Assembly (NCBI GenBank): GCA_963787285.1
Contig: CAWBCM010000001.1
Location: 451,593 to 515,592 of the forward strand
Direction of reading: 5' to 3'
Source: JAHEJN01 sp963787285
GTDB taxonomy: Bacteria > Actinomycetota > Acidimicrobiia > Acidimicrobiales > JAHEJN01
Length of the DNA: 64,000 nucleotides
Below are positions 57,245 through 64,000 of this stretch, piece after piece. The notes under the pieces were generated by a model that was given only the letters and a program-made list of their open reading frames with translations, was not told the origin of the DNA and ran no database searches. How positions within the stretch are numbered: the stretch's first letter is position 1; every line of letters starts with the position of its first letter. A program made the translations under genes and the position numbers.

Positions 57245-58874
57245 ATGGCGTTGCGTTCAACGAACATCGATCGCCTCGACGACGAGGAGTTCGATGCCCT
57301 GATCGTCGGCGGCGGCATCAACGGTGCCGTCTCGGCCGCCGCACTGGCCGCTCGGGGGGCACGGGTGGCGCTGGTCGATCGCGGCGACTTCGCCGGCTTC
57401 ACCAGCCAGGAGTCGTCGAACCTGGTGTGGGGTGGATTCAAGTACCTCGAGAACTACGAGTTGCTGCTCGTGCGCAAGCTGTGCATGTCGCGCAACCGGC
57501 TCATCAAGGCCTATCCGGCCAACGTGAAGCGAATCGGCTTCCTGGCCGCGCTCGACCGGTCGGCCCCGTTTCCCCCGTGGCTGGCCGCCCTCGGTTCCAC
57601 TGCGTACTGGGCGATCGGCAACTTCAAGACCAAGCGACCGTCGTTCCTCAGCGCAACGGAGATCGAGGCCCTCGAGCCGGTGATCGACACCAGCAACGTG
57701 CGGGGCGGCGTCGAGTACTACGACGCGTACCTGAACGACAACGACGCCCGCTTCGTGTTCTCCTTCGTCCGGTCGGCGCTCGATGTCGGTGCCATCGCCG
57801 CCAACTACGTCGAGCTGCTCGGTGCCGAGCGCGCAGGACGGGCTGTGGCATGCCCAGCTGCGCGATGTCGAGAACGACACCCTGCTCACCTGTCGGGCCA
57901 AGGTGATCGTGAACGCCGCCGGACCGTTCGTGGACAATCTCAACCACCAGTGGGGCCTGCACACCGAACACCGCATCGTGTACAGCAAGGGCATCCACCT
58001 GGTGGTGCCGCGGCTCACCAAGAGCGAGCGCGTCCTTGCCTTCTTCGACGACACCCAGCGACTGTTCTACGTGATCCCGATGGGAAAGCGCTCGGTGATC
58101 GGCACCACCGACACTCGCGTCGACGATCCCTTCACCGCCGTCGACGACCACGACCGCAGCTTCCTGCTCGAGCAGATCAACTCCCGCCTCGACCTCGACT
58201 CACCGCTCACCGTCGACGACATCATCGCCGAGCGCAGCGGGGTGCGTCCGCTCGTGGTGGCCAACGACGGTGACGACAAGACCGACGTCGACTGGACCTC
58301 CCTGTCGCGCAAGCACGCCATCGAAGCCGATCCGACCCAGAAGATCATCACGATCTTCGGCGGCAAGCTCACCGACTGTCTCAACGTCGGCGAGGAGGTG
58401 TGCGACGAGGTCGAGCGGTTCGGCATCGGCCTCGATCCCGATCGACACGACTGGTACGGCGAGCCCGGTGCGGACTCTCGCAAGGAGTTCTACCGGCAGG
58501 CCCGCCTCATGCGCCTCGACGGGCTGCGAGCCAAGCCCGGCGTCGAGCCGCTGAGTGATCGCCTCTGGCGGCGCTACGGCCTGCGGGCCTTCCCGATGCT
58601 CGAGGCCATACGTGAAGACCCGCTGATGGGCGAGGACATCATGAATTCCGCCGACTACCTCCGGGTCGAGCTGCATCTCGCCGCCCGCACCGAGATGGTC
58701 ACCCGGCTCGACGACTTCCTCCGCCGGCGCTCGAAGATCGACCTGGTGATCACCGACGACGACGTCCGCAACTCCGAGGGCCTCCGCGAGGTGGCCGAGA
58801 TCCTCTTCGGCGATCGAGCCGACGAGAAGCTCGTGGAGTACTTCGGCGAGATCCCCGCGGGCGCCGCAGTCTGA
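57245..58874 (+). CDS. glpD: FAD-dependent glycerol-3-phosphate dehydrogenase, one frameshift
   Basis: A protein of about 542 residues when repaired, normal for GlpD. The FAD fold ALIVGGGINGAVSAAALAAR opens the protein, followed by SSNLVWGGFKYLENYE. After YVELLGAER (about 57829) the reading changes to QDGLWHAQLRDVENDTLL, and continues with AAGPFVDNL, VIPMGKRSVIGTTDT, and FGGKLTDCLN to the end. Deleting one base in the GCGCGC at 57829-57834 joins the halves. GlpD oxidises glycerol-3-phosphate to dihydroxyacetone phosphate and feeds electrons to quinone. Both halves are strongly conserved, so an indel error is more likely than a pseudogene. Confidence 0.87.
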
Positions 58875-58879
58875 CCACC

Positions 58880-59492
58880 GTGCGCATGCGGGAGTTCCGG
58901 CGCCGACGACACCCCTGCGCTCTACCAGGTGAGCCTCGAAGACCGGCGACGTCGACGGCGGCGACGCCAGCGAGCCTGTACGGACGATCCGGAGCTGCTC
59001 GGACACCTGCTGGCTGGGTGCCTATCTGGCCCTCGAGCCCGAGCTGGCCCGGGTGGTCGAGGACGGCTCAGGCCGCCCGGCCGGCTTCGTCGTGGCCGCT
59101 CTCGACACGCTTCGATTCGAGCAGCGATGCGAGCACGAATGGTGGCCGCCTCTGCGGGAGCGCTACCGCAATCCGCTCACGACGTCGCAGCCGTGGTCGC
59201 TCGACCAGCAGGCCATGGCCGCCATCCACCGTCCCGAACGCACCGAGGTGTTGCTGGCCCGCGACTACCCGTCGCACCTCCACGTCGCCCTGCTGCCCGA
59301 GGTGCAGGGCCACGGCTGGGGTCGGATGCTCGATCGAGTGGGTCTGTCGATGAGCTCGACCGGCGGGGCTCATCCGGCGTGCATCTCGGCGTCGACCACG
59401 CCAACCGGAGGGCGATCGGTTTCTACCGCCATCTCGGCTTCACCGAGGTCGACGGCTACGAGGGCGGCATCGTCTTCGGTCGACGGTTCTGA
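58880..59492 (+). pseudogene. GNAT-family acetyltransferase with multiple frameshifts
   Basis: Remnants of one acetyltransferase of about 200 residues are scattered over all three frames: VRMREFRRR and DDTPALYQVSLE at the start, TCWLGAYLALEPELARVVED and GRPAGFVVAALDTLRFE from about 59000, HLHVALLPEVQGHGWGRMLD (acetyl-CoA loop Q-x-x-G-x-G near 59300), and GSSGVHLGVDHANRRAIGFY with RHLGFTEVDGYE to 59492. At least four indels are needed to join them. It is either a real pseudogene or the worst-affected patch of the local sequence errors. It follows glpD by 5 bp. Substrate unknown. Confidence 0.7.
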
Positions 59493-59548
59493 GCAGGCTG
59501 TCCAGAGCTGTCGCCCCGATGAGCCTGTGTTTCGTGCGGGAAGAGACT

Positions 59549-60154
59549 CTAGGCGTCGGCCTGGTACGGCGGAGCGGGGTCGTACTGGATGTAGCGCTGG
59601 GTGGTGCGGGCGTGATCGACGCCATGGATCTGACCGATGAGCCACAGCGCCATGTCGATGCCGGCCGACACGCCCTGGCTCGACACGACCTTGCCGTCGC
59701 GCACCCAGCGGGCGTCGCGCACGACGGTGACCTCGCCGAGGCCCTCGAGGAGATCCTCGGCCGCCCAGTGGGTGGCCAGTCGCTTGTTGCGGGCCACGCC
59801 GCTCTGGTGCAGCACCAGCGAACCGGTGCAGACGCTGGTGGTCCAGTCGGCACCGGCGGCGACCTCGGCCACCCAGTCGAGGATCACCGGATTCTTGATC
59901 TCTCGGCGGGTGCCCATGCCGCCGGGAACGAGCAGCACGTCGAGCGGGGGATGGTCGGTGAGGGTGTGATCGGGCAGCACCCGGAGCCCCTTGGCGCAGC
60001 GCACCGGGTCGAGCGACTCGGCGATGGTGATCACGGTGTCGGGCGCCTCCCCGGCGAGCTCACGGCCCATCGACGACGCCGTGAACACCTCCCACGGCCC
60101 GACGAAGTCGAGCTCCTCGGCCTCGTCGAACAACAGCAGTCCGAAGGTGGTCAT
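59549..60154 (-). CDS. DJ-1/PfpI family protein
   Basis: A 201-residue class I glutamine-amidotransferase-fold protein with the nucleophilic-elbow cysteine in TSVCTGSLVLHQSG and the following ATHWAAEDLL and SSQGVSAGIDMALWL segments of the DJ-1/PfpI/isonitrile-hydratase group. The ATG at 60154 has an AAGGAG site five bases upstream. It is read through from the upstream GlxA-like gene in the sequence as given, but this fusion is probably an indel effect. Likely roles are glyoxalase-, hydratase- or chaperone-like. Confidence 0.87.
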   Translation of the reverse strand: MTTFGLLLFDEAEELDFVGPWEVFTASSMGRELAGEAPDTVITIAESLDPVRCAKGLRVLPDHTLTDHPPLDVLLVPGGMGTRREIKNPVILDWVAEVAAGADWTTSVCTGSLVLHQSGVARNKRLATHWAAEDLLEGLGEVTVVRDARWVRDGKVVSSQGVSAGIDMALWLIGQIHGVDHARTTQRYIQYDPAPPYQADA

Positions 60155-61159
60155 GGTGTCTCCTTGCTGTATCGAGAACGGCGGAACCGCTCTGCGGTAG
60201 GGGGTGGGAGCAACGCCGACGTGGCGCAGGAAGGCGCGACGCATGGTCTCGGCGGTGCCGAAGCCGCATCGGTGGGCAACCGCATCGACGCCCAGGTCGG
60301 CGACCTCGAGGCTGCGCCGAGCGGCGTCGACGCGCACCCGTTCGACGTAGCGGCCCGGCGAGTCGCCGACCTCGCGGGTGAACACCCTGGCGAAGTTGCG
60401 TTCGCTCATTCCGGCCCTGGCAGCGAGGGCAGGCACCGACAGGTCGTCGTCGGGTGACGCCGCGATGTGGTCCTGAACGGTGCGGATCGGTTCGTGGTCG
60501 GCCGCGTCGGCCCACACGGTGGGAGCGAACTGCGACTGGCCGCCGGGGCGGCGCATGAACATCACCAGGTGGCGGGCGATGGTCTGGGCGGCTTCGGAGC
60601 CGAGGTCGTCCTCGACCATGGCCAGCGCCAGGTCGATGCCGGCGGTGACTCCCGCCGAGGTCCAGATCCGGTCGTTGCGGATGTAGATGGGTTCAGAGTC
60701 GACGGTGAGCTCGGGGTACTCGGTGGCCAGGCGACGGGCGCAGGCCCAGTGGGTGGTGACCGTGCCGGTGCCCAACACGCCGGCCTCCGCCAGCAAGAAG
60801 GTGCCCGAACACACCGACGCCACCCGCTCGGCCTCGGCGCAGGCCGCTCGGATCCACCCGACGAGATCTCCATCGTCACGGGCCGCGTAGACGCCGTTGC
60901 CCCCGGGAACGATCAGGGTGGCGCACGGTGTGGTCGGATCGACGGTCGGGTAGCTGTGGGTGGGCGGCAGCCGGATCGACGATTCGGTCACCACCGGATC
61001 GAGCGACGCTCCCAGCAGCTCCACGACATAGTGCGGCGCACGACCGTTGCCGGCGAGCCACCGGTTGGCCCCGTCGAACACCTCGACGGGGCCGACGACA
61101 TCGAGGGCGTTGACGCCGGGATAGAGGAGGAAGCGGACAGCGCCGGCACCGGGTGGCAT
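60151..61159 (-). CDS. GlxA-type AraC-family transcriptional regulator, one probable frameshift at the 3' end
   Basis: A regulator of about 335 residues with an N-terminal DJ-1/GATase1-like domain (LLYPGVNALDVVGPVEVFDG, SVCSGTFLLAEAG) and a C-terminal AraC DNA-binding domain (VPALAARAGMSERNFARVF, AHRCGFGTAETMRRAFLRHV). As given, it has no stop and runs into the next gene. Removing one base near 60190 changes the end to YRRRFRRSRYSKETP and a TGA that overlaps the next ATG (ATGA), which looks natural. Such regulators control amine or carnitine-type catabolism; the target here is probably the adjacent DJ-1 gene. Confidence 0.82.
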
Positions 61160-61282
61160 GGCTCGATCCTGAACCGGTCGCCGAGTGGCGTCAACGACAA
61201 GGTGCCCACATTTTCTGCCAGACGTAGGTTGTCGGGCCCGAGCCATCGGGAGCGGCCACACGTGCGGGGTAGAGATGCGAGA

Positions 61283-62383
61283 ATGTCCCGCGTGAGGTTT
61301 CCCCGACGAGTCGATGCGCTGCTGATCCGAAACCAGCGGCGTTCGCCATGGCGTCGGGTCTACGCGGGCGTCACCGCCGTCTTTGCGATCACCATGGCCG
61401 GGACCATCGGCTACATGCTGCTCGGGCTCACCCCATTCGACTCGCTGTACCAGACCGTCATCACCATCACCACCGTCGGCTTCGCCGAGATCGGCGGCGA
61501 CAACATCGACACGCAGTACCGCATGTGGTCGCTGTTCCTGGTGGTGGTGGGAACTCTCTCGGCCCTGTACACGGTCTCGGTGTTCGTCGAGGCCGTCATC
61601 GAAGACAACCTGAACGACCGCCTCCGGAGACGACGCATGAGAAACAGAATCGAAGAGCTGTCCGACCACGTGGTCGTCGCCGGCTGGGGCCGGGTAGGCC
61701 AGGCCATCGGCGAGTTCGTGCGCCGCATGGGCCACGAGGTCGTCGTCATCGACAACGACCCCGACGTCGACTCCAGTGGCTACCTTCGCATCGAGGGCCA
61801 TGCCACGGAGGACTCGGTGCTGTTGGCGGCCGGAATCCGCAGTGCCCACTCGCTCATCGCGGCATTGCCCAACGATCCCGACAACGTCTACATCACGCTG
61901 TCGGCTCGAGCACTGTGCCCCGATCTCTACATCGTGGCGCGCACCAGCCACAGCCGAAACGAAGCCAAGTTCACCCAGGCCGGCGCCAACCGAGTGGTGA
62001 ATCCCCACCAGATCGGCGGCTCGCGCATGGGAGCGGTGGCCATGCAGCCCCACGTGGCCGAGTTCTTCGACGAGGTGCTGCACGACGACGAGCACGACGT
62101 GGCCGTGATCGAGTTCACCGTGCCCAGCGCGTCGCGGGCGCGGGGCATGGAGGTCGGTGAGCTGTCGCATCCCGGCGACGAGCGGGCCCTGGTGGTGGCG
62201 CTGCGCAAGGACGGTCGAGGCGACTACCTGCCCAATCCCGATCCCGATGTCATCCTGTCGGCCGGTGACGTGATCATCGCAGTCGGCTCGGCGGTGCAGC
62301 TCAAGGCACTGGGGCGCATGGTCGGCGACATCGAGGCGGCCGCCGAGATCCAGCTCGGACACATGGACGACACCTTCGAGTAG
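61283..62383 (+). CDS. Potassium channel with TrkA-N and TrkA-C domains
   Basis: A 366-residue two-TM channel subunit. TM1 is VTAVFAITMAGTIGYMLLG, the pore loop and filter read TITTVGFAEIGG, and TM2 is MWSLFLVVVGTLSALYTVSV. The cytoplasmic RCK part has the Rossmann motif VVVAGWGRVGQAIGEF (about 130-145), then AGIRSAHSLIAALPND, and a TrkA-C domain at about 270-345. The filter TVGFAE replaces the classical TVGYGD. It should form a ligand-gated K+ channel regulated by nucleotides or cations. Divergent from the GlxA-like gene. Confidence 0.92.
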   Translation: MSRVRFPRRVDALLIRNQRRSPWRRVYAGVTAVFAITMAGTIGYMLLGLTPFDSLYQTVITITTVGFAEIGGDNIDTQYRMWSLFLVVVGTLSALYTVSVFVEAVIEDNLNDRLRRRRMRNRIEELSDHVVVAGWGRVGQAIGEFVRRMGHEVVVIDNDPDVDSSGYLRIEGHATEDSVLLAAGIRSAHSLIAALPNDPDNVYITLSARALCPDLYIVARTSHSRNEAKFTQAGANRVVNPHQIGGSRMGAVAMQPHVAEFFDEVLHDDEHDVAVIEFTVPSASRARGMEVGELSHPGDERALVVALRKDGRGDYLPNPDPDVILSAGDVIIAVGSAVQLKALGRMVGDIEAAAEIQLGHMDDTFE

Positions 62384-62387
62384 CGGT

Positions 62388-62831
62388 TCAGGCCGACTCG
62401 ACCGAGGGAAAGCTCACCGCATCGCCGACGGCGATGGTGCCTCCATCGAGTGTGCGACACACCACCCCGGCCCGGCGACGCAGCGCGGCCTTGGCGTCGT
62501 CGCCGAAGATGAGGTCCATCAGCTTGCACGGGGCGGCGATGCGCACGACCTCGAAGGCGACCTCGCCCACCGTGATGCGCGAGCCCCGCGCCGTCGGCAG
62601 CGGTGCCTCGGTGACGGTGATGTTGCGTCGGGTCAGTCCGGGGTCGATCGGGGAGCCGAAGACCCGCGCCGCCGCGTCGAGCTCGGCGCTCGACTGGATG
62701 GTCACGTGCCGGTGGCGGGTGTTCTCGTAACGGTCACCGGCGATGCCGTGCCCGGTGGCGATCTCGACCGATTCGACGGCGCGCATGTCGAGCTTGGTGG
62801 CGGGGGAGACGTGAAGGGCGACGACGCTCAT
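62388..62831 (-). CDS. MOSC-domain protein
   Basis: A 147-residue single-domain MOSC protein with GIAGDRYENTRHRHVT, LTRRNITVTEAPLP and the conserved cysteine in RIAAPCKLMDLIFG, where MOSC proteins hold persulfide or molybdenum-cofactor sulfur. Stand-alone MOSC proteins (YiiM-like) act on hydroxylated purines or move sulfur to metal sites. It could relate to moaE 28 kb upstream but there is no operon link. Convergent with the K+ channel, 4 bp apart. Confidence 0.88.
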   Translation of the reverse strand: MSVVALHVSPATKLDMRAVESVEIATGHGIAGDRYENTRHRHVTIQSSAELDAAARVFGSPIDPGLTRRNITVTEAPLPTARGSRITVGEVAFEVVRIAAPCKLMDLIFGDDAKAALRRRAGVVCRTLDGGTIAVGDAVSFPSVESA

Positions 62832-62905
62832 GGCGAGGGCGTTTGCGCCGGGCGGCGGGCCCCACGAAGCTGCAGGTTCACGATGGTCAGTGTACGGAGG
62901 GAAGA

Positions 62906-64000
62906 ATGACGGCACCGGTGGCGGCTCCTGCGGAGACCAACGTCATGTTCACGGGCGACGAGTTCCTCGCCAGCCTCGACGACGGACGCGAGATCTGGTT
63001 CGACGGCGAGAAGGTGACCAACGTGGCCACCCACCCGGCGTTCGCCAACGCGGCGCGCACCGTGGCCGGCATGTACGACGCCCTCCACGACCCCGCCACC
63101 GTGGACGTCCTCACGATGGTCGATCGATTCGGCCACCGGACCCACCGCTTCTTCGCCCCGTCGTACTCCGCCGAGGAGCTGCGGGGCGCCCGGGGGGCCA
63201 TCGAGAACTGGCAACGCATGGCCTACGGGTGGATGGGCCGTACACCCGACTACAAGGCGGCGTTCATGGCGCAGCTGGCCGAGGGTCACGCCTACTACGG
63301 CGAGTACGGCGCCAACGCGCTCGAGTGGTACAAGCAGTCTGCGGCCAAGGTGCTGTTCATGAATCACGTGCTCATCGATCCGCCGGTGGATCGGGCGGCC
63401 GAGCGCATCGACGTGCGTGACACCTTCGTCTCCCTCGATCGCAGCGACGACAACGGCATCTACGTGAGCGGCGCGAAGATGGTGGCCACCGGCTCGGCGC
63501 TCACCCATGCCACCTTCGTGGCCGTGAACTCGGGCGTGGCCGCCCGCATGGAGCCCGGCCGCGACGACGACATGGCTCTCGTCTTCATCACCGACATGAA
63601 CACCCCGGGGGTGAAGCTCATCTGTCGGCCGTCGTACGAGGCCGCAGCCCGGAGCCCGTTCGAGGCGCCCCTGGCCAGTCGCTTCGACGAGAACGACGCC
63701 GTGGTCGTCTTCGAGGAGGCGTTCATCCCGTGGGAGAACGTGCTGGTGTATCGCGACGTGGCGTTGGCCAAGGGCTTCTACGCCGAGTCGGGTTTCTTCA
63801 ACCGGTACAACCTCCAGGGCTCGACCCGGTTGGCGGTGAAGCTCGACTTCGCCGCCGGTCTCTTGTTGCGGGCTACCGAGGCGTCGGGCACCCGCAACTT
63901 CCGCGCCGTCGAGGCGGCCATCGGCGAGATCATCGCCATGCGCGAAACCGTCTGGGCCCTCACCACCGCCATGGTGGCCGAGCCCGAACCGGGCATCGGC
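62906..64000 (+). CDS. 4-hydroxyphenylacetate 3-hydroxylase-family (HpaB) flavin enzyme, 3' end outside window
   Basis: 365 residues are visible of a protein usually about 480-550 long. The ATG at 62906 follows a GGAGGGA site. It has the HpaB N-domain (GDEFLASLDDGREIWFDGE, NVATHPAFANAARTVAGMYD), then KQSAAKVLFMNHVLIDPPVD, VSGAKMVATGSALTHATFVA and the acyl-CoA-dehydrogenase-like helix DFAAGLLLRATEAS. Family members use FADH2 to hydroxylate phenols, or FAD in 4-hydroxybutyryl-CoA dehydratase; the latter needs a Fe-S cluster whose cysteines I do not see in the visible part. The flavin-reductase partner is not in the window. Confidence 0.87.
   Translation, partial: MTAPVAAPAETNVMFTGDEFLASLDDGREIWFDGEKVTNVATHPAFANAARTVAGMYDALHDPATVDVLTMVDRFGHRTHRFFAPSYSAEELRGARGAIENWQRMAYGWMGRTPDYKAAFMAQLAEGHAYYGEYGANALEWYKQSAAKVLFMNHVLIDPPVDRAAERIDVRDTFVSLDRSDDNGIYVSGAKMVATGSALTHATFVAVNSGVAARMEPGRDDDMALVFITDMNTPGVKLICRPSYEAAARSPFEAPLASRFDENDAVVVFEEAFIPWENVLVYRDVALAKGFYAESGFFNRYNLQGSTRLAVKLDFAAGLLLRATEASGTRNFRAVEAAIGEIIAMRETVWALTTAMVAEPEPGIG

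Overview
This is a GC-rich, gene-dense stretch of an actinobacterial chromosome, most likely from the class Acidimicrobiia (Ilumatobacter-like). The evidence is two WhiB-family regulators, a SenX3/RegX3-type phosphate two-component system, a SigE/anti-sigma/HtrA/Tat neighbourhood, a three-gene succinate dehydrogenase, a UPF0182 membrane protein, a PDZ-Lon (S16) protein, and many genes that appear to be transcribed leaderless. The class assignment is an inference. I saw no tRNA, rRNA, CRISPR array, transposase or prophage, and no gene-free gap reaches 300 bases.

Layout. 1-4.5 kb: the 3' part of a non-ribosomal peptide synthetase (C-A-T-TE) translationally coupled to an ATP-grasp ligase. 4.5-8.1 kb: sdhCAB on the minus strand. 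8.2-16.5 kb: a GH2 glycosidase, a PAS-EAL protein, a MoxR-like ATPase with its VWA partner, and between them a GH1-fold protein that has lost its catalytic glutamates. 16.6-20.0 kb: WhiB, TatA, ECF sigma factor, anti-sigma factor, a second WhiB and HtrA, resembling the mycobacterial sigE-rseA-htrA-tatB locus. 20.1-29.4 kb: a phosphate module (small protein, ppk1, PHO box, pstSCAB, phoU, senX3, regX3). 29.4-36.1 kb: MFS transporter, zinc metalloprotease, SDR protein, degenerate PDZ protease-like protein, moaE, a mini membrane protein and mreB. 36.1-47.4 kb: HEAT-repeat protein, two-TM protein, PDZ-Lon protein, DivIVA-like coiled-coil protein, UPF0182 protein, a heterodimeric ABC exporter and a small protein. 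47.6-56.8 kb: a glycosyltransferase-phosphodiesterase fusion, a gamma-glutamyltransferase-like hydrolase, small proteins, a DinB-like protein, an ABM monooxygenase, a Uup-type ABC-F ATPase, a YczE-like membrane protein and a lipoprotein hydrolase. 56.8-64 kb: small PNPOx-like protein, glpD, a broken GNAT acetyltransferase, DJ-1/PfpI and GlxA-type AraC proteins, a K+ channel, a MOSC protein and the 5' part of an HpaB-type flavin hydroxylase.

How the genes fit together. The clearest functional unit is phosphate and envelope stress: an ECF sigma/anti-sigma pair with HtrA lies directly upstream of ppk1 and the PHO-box-controlled pst operon with its own sensor and regulator. A second unit, around 35-47 kb, looks like cell shape and envelope maintenance (MreB, DivIVA-like, PDZ-Lon, UPF0182, ABC exporter).

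Caution about the sequence. At least eight otherwise conserved genes (sdhC, the MoxR ATPase, the VWA protein, pstS, the DivIVA-like gene, glpD, a GNAT gene, the glxA-like gene) are interrupted by single-base indels, often in homopolymers or repeats. This pattern fits consensus errors better than real gene decay, so these genes are annotated as full-length with frameshifts.
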